A stretch of 39,863 nt of DNA from Candidatus Avichristensenella intestinipullorum (GTDB taxonomy: Bacteria > Bacillota > Clostridia > Christensenellales > Aristaeellaceae), in contig DVFI01000112.1 in the NCBI GenBank assembly GCA_018713305.1, positions 1 to 39,863 of the forward strand. Reading direction: 5' to 3'. The notes under the pieces were generated by a model. The model did not search any database. It was not told the DNA's origin and saw only the letters and a list, made by a program, of their open reading frames with translations. The position numbers and the translations under genes are program-made. Shown here one piece after another: positions 32,149-39,863 of the stretch (position 1 is its first letter; each line of letters starts with the position of its first letter).

Positions 32149-33881
32149 AGGGATACTTTGGCGTGCAGCGGGCGGCCATGCCCGCAGGGGCGGCCCAGCC
32201 GCTGACCGAACGGGAGCGGGCGCTGGTGCGGGAGGCTTACGAGCGGCTGGAGGTGTTTCGCGAGGGGTGCCGCGAGATGCACGAGCGCGCACGGGAGGCG
32301 CGGCGCATCGCGCTGCTGGAGGACCCATGGCAGGATGAACCCGGCACCCCGCAGGAAAGAAGAACGCTTCAGCTGCAGACGCTCAAGGCGACGCTCAACA
32401 GCAGCGTGGCCGACCAGATGGACAGTATGCCCGAGGCGGTGCTGCTCCCCGAGCGCGAGCAGGAGGCGCAGACGGCGGAGGATTTGGCGGATATCGTCCG
32501 CTTCATCCTGGAACAGAACCACTACGAGGTGTTGCACCGGCGCCGCGTGGAGGACTGCTTTATTACCGGGACAGCCGTGACCCAAATCGTTTGGGACGGC
32601 GATATGGACGCGGGACAGGGAAACGTGGCGATGCTCCGCTGGCCGGTGGAGGCGTTTTTGTGGGACCCGGTGGCAGAGGACATTCAGGATGCGCGCGCGC
32701 TGATCAAGGTTTCCTGGCACCCGATGAGCTGGTATGCGGCGCACTATCCGCAGGCCGCCGCGTATGTGGGCGCGGAGGAGTATGCCCACGAGGAGGTGGG
32801 GGTGCCCGACGCATGGCAGGAGCGCCAGGGGGCGGACGAGGAGCGCGCGATGATGCTGGAGTACTGGTATCGTCTTTACGATGCGCGGACGCGCCGGTAC
32901 AGCGTGCATGTGGCGCTGCTGGCCGGGGGCGCGCTGCTGGAAGCCAGCGAAAGCGAAAACCCGGACGGGATTTTTGCGCATGGGCTGTATCCGTTCGTAT
33001 TGGACGTACACACGCCGATAGAAGGCGTTCCGGTGGGCAACGGCATGATGCACGAGTTTGCGCCGATGATGCGCTACATCAACCGCTATGCCCGATACAT
33101 CGACGAAAACCTTCGGATGTCTTCCAAGACGCGCCTGCTCGTGCGCCGAGACGCACAGATTGATAATGCCGCGCTGACGGACTGGCAGCAGAACATTGTG
33201 GAAGGAGGGAACATCGACGAAGACGCGGTGCGCTGGATGACGTCCGCGCCCCTGTCCGGGCTGGTGACGGCGCAGATGCTGCAGATGCAAAACGACATCA
33301 AGCAGGACAGCGGCCAGAACCAGTTCACCCGGGGCGAAACCGTCGGCGGCGTGACGGCCGCCAGCGCGATTGCCAGCCTGCAGGAGGCGGGCGGCAAGGT
33401 GTCCAGGCTGCGCACGGCCGCGCTGAACCAGGGGTTTGCGCGGATGGTGGAGCAGATTATCTGGCTGGTATCGGAGTTCTACGGCAAGGGGCGCGCGCAG
33501 CGCGTGACCGGGCGCAACGGACAAATCCGCCAGGTCATCTGGCAGGGGACCGGCCGGGTACGCGGCGTGCTGCCGCCTCCGCCCTATACGGTGCGCGTGG
33601 AAATCCAGCGCCGAAATCCCATGCGGGTGCAGGCCAGAAACGAGCTGTTCCTGCAGGCGTATACCATGGCGTCCCAGGCCGGCGCGCCGTTCCCCCTCAG
33701 CGCACTTTTTGAGCTGCTGGAGACGGACGGCAAAGAACAGGTCCTGGCGGTTATACGGCGCGCGGAAGCGGACGGGCAGGCAAAACAAAGGAGGGAAAAC
33801 GAAGATGGAACAAAGGCAGATGGAACACCGACAGGCGCAAGCGGACAGGGCACGGCGGCCACAGGACGCCCGGGCGTCTGA
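32145..33881 (+). CDS. Phage portal protein
   Basis: The 578-residue product follows terL directly, starting at ATG 32145 in the terL stop behind AAGGAGG. It has an alpha-helical charged N-terminus, a central part with LEYWYRLYDARTRRYSVHVA, and DVHTPIEGVPVGNGMMHEF. The long helical segment after it (SALTDWQ-like region to QDSGQNQFTRGETVGGVTAA) and the GVTAASAIASLQEAGG motif occur in portal proteins of short-tailed phages. Length and position fit a dodecameric portal. The family assignment is by eye and by place; the last 77 bases overlap the next gene in another frame. Confidence 0.82.
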   Translation: MKGYFGVQRAAMPAGAAQPLTERERALVREAYERLEVFREGCREMHERAREARRIALLEDPWQDEPGTPQERRTLQLQTLKATLNSSVADQMDSMPEAVLLPEREQEAQTAEDLADIVRFILEQNHYEVLHRRRVEDCFITGTAVTQIVWDGDMDAGQGNVAMLRWPVEAFLWDPVAEDIQDARALIKVSWHPMSWYAAHYPQAAAYVGAEEYAHEEVGVPDAWQERQGADEERAMMLEYWYRLYDARTRRYSVHVALLAGGALLEASESENPDGIFAHGLYPFVLDVHTPIEGVPVGNGMMHEFAPMMRYINRYARYIDENLRMSSKTRLLVRRDAQIDNAALTDWQQNIVEGGNIDEDAVRWMTSAPLSGLVTAQMLQMQNDIKQDSGQNQFTRGETVGGVTAASAIASLQEAGGKVSRLRTAALNQGFARMVEQIIWLVSEFYGKGRAQRVTGRNGQIRQVIWQGTGRVRGVLPPPPYTVRVEIQRRNPMRVQARNELFLQAYTMASQAGAPFPLSALFELLETDGKEQVLAVIRRAEADGQAKQRRENEDGTKADGTPTGASGQGTAATGRPGV

Positions 33882-34209
33882 CGAGGAGAGCGCGGGCGTT
33901 TTCGAGGCGCGCGCGCAGGCGCTGATGGCCCAGGCGGAGGATGTGCTTTCGCGCTTTGGGACGGACATGCTCGAAGCGTTCCGGCGCGATGCGACGGTGC
34001 GGGAGAAGGTGCTCAGCGGCGAATGGGATTTTTATATCGCGTACGGCTGGCTGTTGGGCCGCGAGAGCGCGCAGCGCCGCAGCGTGCCCGCCGCGGTGCG
34101 CGCGCCCAACAACGCCAACACGCGACAGAGCGTCGCGGGATTGAGCGAGCGCGAAATGGAGGCGCTGGACGAGCGCCTGGCGCGCGGCGAAGTCATCGAC
34201 CTGCGATAA
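33805..34209 (+). CDS. Small phage head protein, possibly scaffold-like (uncharacterised)
   Basis: The 134-residue product is hydrophilic and helical: an N-terminal Gln/Arg-rich stretch (MEQRQMEHRQAQADRARR), a helix FEARAQALMAQAEDVLSRFG, a core with WDFYIAYGWLLGRE, and a C-terminal acidic helix SEREMEALDERLARGEV. The start is ATG 33805 behind AAAGGAGGG. It lies between portal and major capsid, where scaffold or head-assembly proteins are often found, but no family is recognised. It overlaps the portal gene by 77 bases out of frame. Confidence 0.68.
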   Translation: MEQRQMEHRQAQADRARRPQDARASDEESAGVFEARAQALMAQAEDVLSRFGTDMLEAFRRDATVREKVLSGEWDFYIAYGWLLGRESAQRRSVPAAVRAPNNANTRQSVAGLSEREMEALDERLARGEVIDLR

Positions 34210-34227
34210 GAAGGAGGAAAAACCGAT

Positions 34228-35484
34228 ATGGCAGTGTTTGACAATCTGAACAAAACGACCAGCGCGGGCGTGGCGACGGCGGTAGCCGAATACTACGACC
34301 GGGCGCTCCTGAAAAACGTGATGCCGGAGCTGGTGCATTGCCGCGATTTGCAGAAGCGTCCGCTCCCGCCTCATAACGGCCGGCGCGTGCAGTTCCGCCG
34401 CTTTACGCCCTTTGGCGCGGTGACGACGCCGCTGACGGAAGGCGTGACCCCGGCGGGCCAGGAATTGACCCAGACCGCGCTGTATGCGACCGTCAAGCCC
34501 TATGGCGCGCATGTGGAAATTACCGATGAAATGAATTTCTTCCTGCTGGACAACATCCACCGCGAGACGGTCAAGCTGCTTTCCGACCAAGCGGCCCTGT
34601 CGCTGGATTCCATCGCGCGCGACGCGCTGTGCGCCGGGATGAACGTACAGTTCCCCAAGGACACCATCACCGCGCGCAGCCAGATTACCGCGGAGGACAA
34701 GCTGACGTACGACATGATAAAAAAGGCCGTGCGCTTCCTGAAGAAGAACAACTGCAAACCGTTCCCGGACGGATTCTATCACGCCGTCATCTCGGTGGAC
34801 GCCGTGCATGACCTGACGGGCGATGCGATGTGGACGGATGTGTCCAAGTACCAGGACAAGCAGAAGACCGAAAAGTACGAGCTGGGCACCATCTACAAGG
34901 TAAAGTTCTTTGAAAGCCCCAACGCGAAGGTGTTCAGGGCGCAGACGTATCTGTACGGGCAGAAGCAAAGCCTGGCCGTGAGCGCCTGGGACGCGGCGTC
35001 GCGGCTGCTGACGGTCAGCGACGCGCTGACGGAGGACGATTGCCGCAAGCTAATCGGCATGCTGGTCGACGTGTCCTGTGCGCAGTCCGGCAGCGCCGGC
35101 GTGCAGACGGTCTGCATCGAGGACGCGCGGCCCTATGTGGACGACAAGCACCCGGCGACGCTCCTTCTGCGCTGGAACCCGGGCGAGACGGCGACGGAAA
35201 ACTGGGGCGCGGACGGCTATACGACGACGATTGTGCCGACGGGCGGCGGCACGGGCGGCATCGACGTGCATGCGACGCTCATCTATGGAGAAAACGCGGC
35301 GGGCGCCGTGGAGCTGGGCGGGTACGGCCGCAACGTCGAAACCATCATCATGCCGCCGGGCTCTGGCGGCGCGAGCGATCCACTCAAACAGCGCGGTACG
35401 GTCGCCTGGAAGGTGAAGGGCTTTGCCGCGACCATTTTGCAGGACAGCTGGATTATCCGGCTTGAACACGCGGTGAGCGCATAA
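34228..35484 (+). CDS. Major capsid protein, N4-gp56 family
   Basis: The 418-residue product begins with FDNLNKTTSAGVATAVAEYY, then LLKNVMPELVHCRDLQKRPL and HNGRRVQFRRFTPF. TPLTEGVTPAGQELTQTALY and KPYGAHVEITDEMNFF follow, which I recognise as the N4-gp56 type of major capsid protein with a HK97-like fold. The later part is variable, with a glycine-rich stretch (PTGGGTGGIDVHATLIYGEN) and a conserved end. ATG 34228 has AAGGAGG before it. No separate prohead protease is visible, in line with this family. Confidence 0.88.
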   Translation: MAVFDNLNKTTSAGVATAVAEYYDRALLKNVMPELVHCRDLQKRPLPPHNGRRVQFRRFTPFGAVTTPLTEGVTPAGQELTQTALYATVKPYGAHVEITDEMNFFLLDNIHRETVKLLSDQAALSLDSIARDALCAGMNVQFPKDTITARSQITAEDKLTYDMIKKAVRFLKKNNCKPFPDGFYHAVISVDAVHDLTGDAMWTDVSKYQDKQKTEKYELGTIYKVKFFESPNAKVFRAQTYLYGQKQSLAVSAWDAASRLLTVSDALTEDDCRKLIGMLVDVSCAQSGSAGVQTVCIEDARPYVDDKHPATLLLRWNPGETATENWGADGYTTTIVPTGGGTGGIDVHATLIYGENAAGAVELGGYGRNVETIIMPPGSGGASDPLKQRGTVAWKVKGFAATILQDSWIIRLEHAVSA

Positions 35485-35497
35485 AAGGAGGGGTTTC

Positions 35498-35758
35498 ATG
35501 AAGACCAAGCGGAACAAGGCGCTGGAGGCGCGCGCGCAGGCGTCGGAAGCGGATATGGAGCGCTATTTTCAAAACTGTCCGCGCGTATCCATGCGCCTGC
35601 ACAGGAATCCGGAGCAGGAGGGCGACGATGCGAACGACTATGCGGAGGCAGCCATCAACGGGCATGTGTTCCTGATTCGCCGCGGCGTAACCGTGGAAGC
35701 GCCCGCGCCTTTATACCTGCTCTTTAAGCAGGCGGGCGAGCGCTTCGACGTGGAGTAG
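35498..35758 (+). CDS. Small phage protein downstream of capsid (uncharacterised)
   Basis: The 86-residue product has a charged N-terminal helix (KTKRNKALEARAQASEADME), then NCPRVSMRLHRNPE, and a C-terminal part AINGHVFLIRRGVTVEAP followed by PLYLLFKQAGE. Small proteins with a similar VNG-x2-IPRG-x2-VEVP pattern often follow the capsid gene in phages; their role is unknown to me. AAAAGGAGGGG lies before ATG 35498. It is in the late operon, 14 bases after the capsid gene. Confidence 0.72.
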   Translation: MKTKRNKALEARAQASEADMERYFQNCPRVSMRLHRNPEQEGDDANDYAEAAINGHVFLIRRGVTVEAPAPLYLLFKQAGERFDVE

Positions 35759-35762
35759 AACC

Positions 35763-36110
35763 ATGCGCCTGGGTGCGCTGAGGGCGCGCGCGACCATACA
35801 GGCAACCGGGGACGCGGAAGAGGCGGCAGTGCTCGAACCGCTCCTGAGCCAGTACATCAACGAAGGATACGACCGGTTGGCGGAGGCGTTTGGCCTGAAG
35901 GAATGTGAGATGCTGCAAACGGAGGAGGACGAACCCGTTTTGCCGGCGTGGGCGCACGGGGCCATTGCGGACTATGCGAGCTGGATGCTGATGCGAAACG
36001 GAAACGCGCAGCGGCAAAGCCGGGGATTGCAGTTCCGGGCGGCATTTGAGGAGGCGCGTGCCAGGGCGCTGCGCGCGGGACGGTCGCGGTTTACGGGGAT
36101 ATATCCGTAG
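35763..36110 (+). CDS. Putative head-tail connector/adaptor protein
   Basis: The 115-residue product is mostly helical: LEPLLSQYINEGYDRLAEAF, then ECEMLQTEEDEPVLP, and WAHGAIADYASWMLMRNGN. This pattern (helix, short acidic strand, then a helix starting at a Trp/Ala/Leu-rich stretch where the protein sits in a ring) is typical of gp4/gp6-like adaptor proteins beneath the portal. The gene follows the previous one by four bases, with a weak ribosome binding site (GGAG). Family assignment is inferred from shape and place. Confidence 0.6.
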   Translation: MRLGALRARATIQATGDAEEAAVLEPLLSQYINEGYDRLAEAFGLKECEMLQTEEDEPVLPAWAHGAIADYASWMLMRNGNAQRQSRGLQFRAAFEEARARALRAGRSRFTGIYP

Positions 36111-36132
36111 GCCGTCCGGACCGGAGAAAAGA

Positions 36133-36157
36133 GGGACGCCGCGGGGCGCGGCGTCCC
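36133..36157 (+). other. Hairpin between connector and tail genes
   Basis: GGGACGCCGC (36133-36142) pairs exactly with GCGGCGTCCC (36148-36157) around GGGGC. It lies in the only sizeable gap (68 bases) of the phage module and ends about 21 bases before the next ATG, near that gene's AAAGGAG. No T-run follows. It may slow or process the late transcript, or influence translation of the tail gene; no such use is known to me. Confidence 0.45.
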
Positions 36158-36178
36158 GGAAAGGAGCGGGGAGCGGGC

Positions 36179-37639
36179 ATGGCGGAACAGACGGCGAGGC
36201 TAAAGCTGGAAGGCTTTCTGGGCCTGTACCAGGGAGGGGACGGGGTACTGGAGGATCCGCGGTACGCGGTGGAAGCGGTGAACGTGGAGACGCGGGGCGG
36301 GGTTTTGGCGGCGGCGGCGCGGGCGCGGCGGCTGGAAGCGGAGCTGGAGGAACCCATCGGGACGCTGGCGCGGCTGCACCGGCGGTGGCACGCGGAGGAG
36401 GGAGAGCGGGACGTGCTGGTGGCGGCCAGCGGCGGGGCGCTGTACTGGATGCTGCCGGACGGGGAGGCGTGGACGAAGCTGGGGTATCCGGAGGGGACGG
36501 AAGCGTACCGGACGGACGCATGGAGCTGGGTGACCTACGAGATGAACCCGGAGGGGTCGGACGCGCCGGTGGACGTATTGCTGCTGTCCAACGCGCAGGA
36601 CGGAATGGTCTGCGTGCGCGGGGACGACATGAGCGTGACGCGGGTGGAGACGCCCCGGAAGTTCGGCGTGATTGCGCGCTATGCAGAGCGGATATGGGGC
36701 GGGGCCATCGAGGACGACCCGGACATGCTGGTCTATTCCGCGCCGTTTGACCCGTTCGACTGGTCGGCGAACGTGGAGATTCCCGAGGACGGAGCCGGCG
36801 ACATTCTGCAGCCGTCATGGGACGGGGACAGCTTTACGGCGCTCATGCCCTTCGGGTCGCAGCTTATCGCGCTGAAGCGGGAGAGGGTATGGAGGATACT
36901 GGGGACGGACCCCGGGGAGTACGCGTTCAAGGAGCAGTACGGAGGCGGGGCGGCCTTCGCCGGCACGGTGGCGGTGGAGGGGGAGAGAATGCTCATGCTG
37001 GGCCGGGAGGGGCTTTTGCAGTACGACGGGCTGAGCGTGGCGCCCTACGCGCCGCAATATGCGCGGGGCGTGTTTGCCCGGATGAACCGGGAGGCGCTGG
37101 AGCAGGCGCGCGGGTGCGTATACGGGGGGAGGTACTACTGCGCGCTGCCGCTGGACGGGGCCGAAAGCAACAGCGCGGTGTTGGTATACGACGCGCGGGA
37201 GCAGACGTGGCTCGTGCGCGAGGGGGTGAGCGTGAAAGCGTTTTTGCCCACGGGCGAGGGGCTGTTTTTCACCAGCGCGACGGAGCCGGGACGGGTATAC
37301 CGCTGGGGAGAGGACGCCTTCACACAGGGCGCGGCGACGCCGTGCCGGTGGGTGGGGCCGTGGCTGGAGCTTTCGCGCAAGGACGCGCGCAAGGGCGGCT
37401 GGACGGTGTACCTGTGGCCGCAGGCGCGGGAGGCGACGAAGCTGTATATCACCATTCGGACGGAAAAGCGCGCGAGGACGAAAATATGCGAGGTGGAGGC
37501 GGGGGACACGGGGCGACAGAAGCGGCTGACGTTCGGGGGGAGCGGACGGCGGTTTCGGGTGGAAATAGAGAGCCGGGACGGGCAGGCCTGGGCGCTGAGC
37601 GGGGGCATGCAGGTGCTGGCGGAGCTGGACCCGGACTAG
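36179..37639 (+). CDS. P22 gp10-like packaged-DNA stabilisation/tail nozzle protein
   Basis: The 486-residue product has repeated beta-propeller-like strands and resembles phage stabilisation proteins such as P22 gp10 (472 residues). Supporting segments are RYAERIWGGAIEDDPDMLVY with APFDPFDWSANVEIP, LMPFGSQLIALKRERVWRIL, and LGREGLLQYDGLSVAPYAPQ; the last two are typical of the domain that contacts tail-nozzle neighbours. It likely plugs or extends the portal channel. ATG 36179 lies behind GGAGCGGGG. From this gene onward the coding strand is much richer in G. Confidence 0.65.
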   Translation: MAEQTARLKLEGFLGLYQGGDGVLEDPRYAVEAVNVETRGGVLAAAARARRLEAELEEPIGTLARLHRRWHAEEGERDVLVAASGGALYWMLPDGEAWTKLGYPEGTEAYRTDAWSWVTYEMNPEGSDAPVDVLLLSNAQDGMVCVRGDDMSVTRVETPRKFGVIARYAERIWGGAIEDDPDMLVYSAPFDPFDWSANVEIPEDGAGDILQPSWDGDSFTALMPFGSQLIALKRERVWRILGTDPGEYAFKEQYGGGAAFAGTVAVEGERMLMLGREGLLQYDGLSVAPYAPQYARGVFARMNREALEQARGCVYGGRYYCALPLDGAESNSAVLVYDAREQTWLVREGVSVKAFLPTGEGLFFTSATEPGRVYRWGEDAFTQGAATPCRWVGPWLELSRKDARKGGWTVYLWPQAREATKLYITIRTEKRARTKICEVEAGDTGRQKRLTFGGSGRRFRVEIESRDGQAWALSGGMQVLAELDPD

Positions 37640-37669
37640 GCGGAGCGCAAAAGGACAGGAGGACGGAGC

Positions 37670-39115
37670 ATGGGGGAATATACGACGATGCATCAATACG
37701 AGCCGCTGCGCGTTCCGGAGGGGTGGAGCGCGTCGGAAAAGCGGCTGATCGCGCAGCTGACGGAGATATTCGACGACCTGTACAGGCGGTTCAACCGGCT
37801 TCGGTTTGAAGACCTGGGCGGGGCGCTGCGCGGGCGCATCGAGGACACGGAAGGGAATGTGACGCAGGTGGCGCAGACGGCGACGGAGCTGGAGGCGCTG
37901 CTGAACGGGACGCGGTTTACGCTGACGGCGGCAGGGGTGACGATACGCAACGCTGCGGGGCAGGTGGTGTTCGAGCAGGACGCGAACACGGGGAACCTGA
38001 GGATAGCGGGGCAGATAGCGGCGACGGGGGGAACCATCGGGGGGTTCACGATAGGGAGCACGTCGCTGTACAACGGGACGAGCATCGTGCTGTCGTCGGA
38101 AGGGCAGGTGCGGCTGGGGGACCTGAGCGTGGAGGACGACGCGGAGCTGGGGCCAATAGTGCGTGGGGACGGGGGCCTGCGGCTGTGCGTGGGCAACAGC
38201 GCGCTGCTGGTGCTGAGCGAGAGCGGCGCGAGCACGGGGTTTCCGCTGAGCGCGTACGGAGGGCTGTCCATCAACCCGAACGACGTGACAAACCTGGCGG
38301 CGAACGTGTACGTGGACCCGGCGACGGGGCGGCTGTACCGGACGACGAGCACGGGAGGCGGGACGGTGACGGAGCCGCTGACGGCGACCGCAGGGGTGAG
38401 CGCGACGACGGTGACGGTGGGGGAATCGGTGACGGTGAGCGTGGAGGCGTCTGGCGGGACGGCGCCGTACGTCTGTTCGCTGACGGTGTCGTACAACGAC
38501 GGGTCGTTTGTATCGCTGGGGACGGGGATGAGCGTGAGCTATACGCCGCAGAGCGCGGGGCGGTACCGGTTCCGTGCGGTGGTGGTGGACGAGGATGGAA
38601 GCTCGGTGACGGTGTACACGCCGTACTGCACGGCGGAGGCTGCGGCGGTGGAGCGCAGCATCACGGTATGGGCGAACAAGACGAATGTACAGACGGGGGA
38701 GACGGTGACGTTCTCCTGGAGCGCGACGGGCGGGCCGTCGTACTACGAATACACGCTCAGGACGCCGAGCGGAACGGATGTCACGGGGACGACCGGGACG
38801 CAGACGACGTGGTCCTATACGCTGACGCAGACGGGGACGTACCAGTTTGTGGCGTATGCGAGATACGCGGACGGGGGAGACGCGGCGGACCTGGTGGCGG
38901 TGACGGTGACGGCCGGGGCGAGCGTGGGAGCGACGACGGGGACGAACGTGAACATGCGGTCGGGGCCGGGGACGGGCTACAGCATCGTGCTGACGATTCC
39001 GGAGAGCGGGACGCTGGTGACAATCACGGGAGCGCAGACGGGAGGCTGGTGGCCGGTGCGGTATAACCTGCGGGACGGATACATCAGCGGGGACTATCTG
39101 GAGGTAGTGGGATGA
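37670..39115 (+). CDS. Phage tail protein with two Ig-like domains and C-terminal SH3b domain
   Basis: The 481-residue product starts with a helical part ([20 protein letters not shown]) likely used for virion attachment. The repeat [16 protein letters not shown] (about residue 125), known from tail proteins, follows. Two Ig-like beta domains come next, about 238-325 ([18 protein letters not shown]) and 330-418 ([19 protein letters not shown]). An SH3b domain, about 423-481 ([20 protein letters not shown]), ends the protein. SH3b modules bind cell-wall components, so it probably attaches the virion to the host surface. Thr, Ala and Val codons are almost all ACG, GCG and GTG. It overlaps the next gene by ATGA. 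Confidence 0.75.
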   Translation: MGEYTTMHQYEPLRVPEGWSASEKRLIAQLTEIFDDLYRRFNRLRFEDLGGALRGRIEDTEGNVTQVAQTATELEALLNGTRFTLTAAGVTIRNAAGQVVFEQDANTGNLRIAGQIAATGGTIGGFTIGSTSLYNGTSIVLSSEGQVRLGDLSVEDDAELGPIVRGDGGLRLCVGNSALLVLSESGASTGFPLSAYGGLSINPNDVTNLAANVYVDPATGRLYRTTSTGGGTVTEPLTATAGVSATTVTVGESVTVSVEASGGTAPYVCSLTVSYNDGSFVSLGTGMSVSYTPQSAGRYRFRAVVVDEDGSSVTVYTPYCTAEAAAVERSITVWANKTNVQTGETVTFSWSATGGPSYYEYTLRTPSGTDVTGTTGTQTTWSYTLTQTGTYQFVAYARYADGGDAADLVAVTVTAGASVGATTGTNVNMRSGPGTGYSIVLTIPESGTLVTITGAQTGGWWPVRYNLRDGYISGDYLEVVG

Positions 39116-39863
39116 TTGGGGTCAGGATAGTGGGGCGGCAGCCGGAGCCGCCGTATGCGGAGGCAGGGCTTTCGCTGGACCGGGGAGCGGAGCGGGTAAA
39201 GTTTACGATACCGGCGGAGCGGGAGGAAGCGTTTGACGCGGAAGGCGCGGCGGTGTCGGTGGGCTGGCTGGGGCCGCGGGGCGCGGCGGGAGAGGACGCG
39301 CTGGCGCTGACGGAGGGAGCGGACGGCGAGCTGACCGGGGAATGGAGCGTGCCGGAGGGGGCGCTGGTATACGCGGGGCTGCTGCGGGCGGAGGTACGCG
39401 TGCGCGCGGGAGGGACGCTGGTGTGGCATTCGCTGCCGCTGCGGCTGAACGTGGTCAGGAGCCTGGAGGACGCGGCGGCGGAGGCGGTGGAGATACCGAA
39501 GTGGAAGGAAGTAACGGTGGCGGTGGAAGGGCTGCCGGAGGGGAGCGAACCGGAAGCGGAGGTCACCCAGGACGCGGAGAGCATAGACTTTTTGTTCCGG
39601 CTGCCGGCGGCAGAGGGGCCGGAGGGGCCGTATTTCCTGCCGAGCGTGAGTGCGGAGGGGGTGCTGTCCTGGACGAACAACGGCGGGCTGGAGAACCCGG
39701 AGCCGGCGAATATCCGGGGCCCGCAGGGCGAGCAGGGCGCGACGGGCGAGCAGGGGCCGCAGGGGCCGGCCGGTCCGCAGGGCGCGACGGGCCCGCAGGG
39801 CGAGAAGGGCGACACGGGCGCGACGGGCCCGCAGGGCCCCAAGGGCGACACGGGGCCATATTT
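39112..39863 (+). CDS. Baseplate/receptor-binding type protein with collagen-like repeats (partial)
   Basis: The reading frame begins with ATG 39112 in the stop of the previous gene and runs off the window, so at least 250 residues are seen. The N-terminal 120 residues form beta strands ([34 protein letters not shown]) like the BppU-type upper baseplate domain. A linker with [16 protein letters not shown] follows, then [18 protein letters not shown]. From about 39718 come collagen-type G-x-y triplets ([16 protein letters not shown] and further) continuing to the end. Such trimeric stalks carry receptor-binding tips; the tip itself lies outside the window. Confidence 0.75.
   Translation, partial: MIGVRIVGRQPEPPYAEAGLSLDRGAERVKFTIPAEREEAFDAEGAAVSVGWLGPRGAAGEDALALTEGADGELTGEWSVPEGALVYAGLLRAEVRVRAGGTLVWHSLPLRLNVVRSLEDAAAEAVEIPKWKEVTVAVEGLPEGSEPEAEVTQDAESIDFLFRLPAAEGPEGPYFLPSVSAEGVLSWTNNGGLENPEPANIRGPQGEQGATGEQGPQGPAGPQGATGPQGEKGDTGATGPQGPKGDTGPY

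Noticed and set aside
39718..39863. GC-rich triplet repeats at the window end as a CRISPR-like or satellite array
   Set aside because: They are in-frame G-x-y codons of the collagen-like protein, without spacers.

Overview
The window (39,863 bp, very GC-rich) is a bacterial chromosome segment from the Clostridia. The gene order tsf-pyrH-frr-uppS-cdsA-dxr-rseP-ispG-polC-rimP-nusA-ylxR-ylxQ-infB-rbfA-nrnA-truB, the Gram-positive type DNA polymerase PolC, and a remB-gyrB-gyrA block all point there. The high GC content and many G/C-ending codons suggest one of the GC-rich gut lineages (Christensenellales- or Oscillospirales-like). That placement is inference; no rRNA or other taxonomic marker is present. 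No tRNA, rRNA, CRISPR array or insertion sequence was recognised.

Region 1 (1-18976, + strand) is a compact housekeeping block. It covers ribosome recycling and elongation (tsf tail, frr), UMP kinase, isoprenoid and envelope lipid synthesis (uppS, cdsA, dxr, rseP, ispG), replication (polC), and the transcription/translation operon rimP-nusA-rnpM-ylxQ-infB-rbfA-nrnA-truB, followed by nth. Many genes overlap by ATGA or GTGA, so translation is probably coupled. A small gene with a TTG start (1487-1693) fits exactly between frr and uppS. A strong extended -10 promoter and a structured leader holding a weak terminator hairpin precede rimP, which fits NusA autoregulation.

Region 2 (19011-29458, - strand) reads from right to left. 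It contains a glycolytic operon (pgk-tpiA-gpmI), the small DUF370 regulator remB, gyrB-gyrA, and a LytTR regulator with its DUF3021 membrane partner. Three intergenic spaces here are long for this genome (19889-20408, 24879-25191, 25384-25860); they hold promoters and several near-perfect hairpins.

Region 3 (29624-30286, - strand) is a secreted protein with three SH3-like repeats. It lies beside region 4 (30435 to the end, + strand), a phage late-gene module: small and large terminase, portal, a small head-assembly candidate, an N4-gp56 type major capsid protein, two small head/connector genes, a P22 gp10-like tail protein, a tail protein with two Ig-like domains and a C-terminal SH3b domain, and a receptor-binding type protein with collagen repeats that runs off the window. 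The absence of a tail-tube or tape-measure gene between capsid and fibre genes suggests a short-tailed (podovirus-like) prophage. No integrase, repressor or attachment site is visible in the window.
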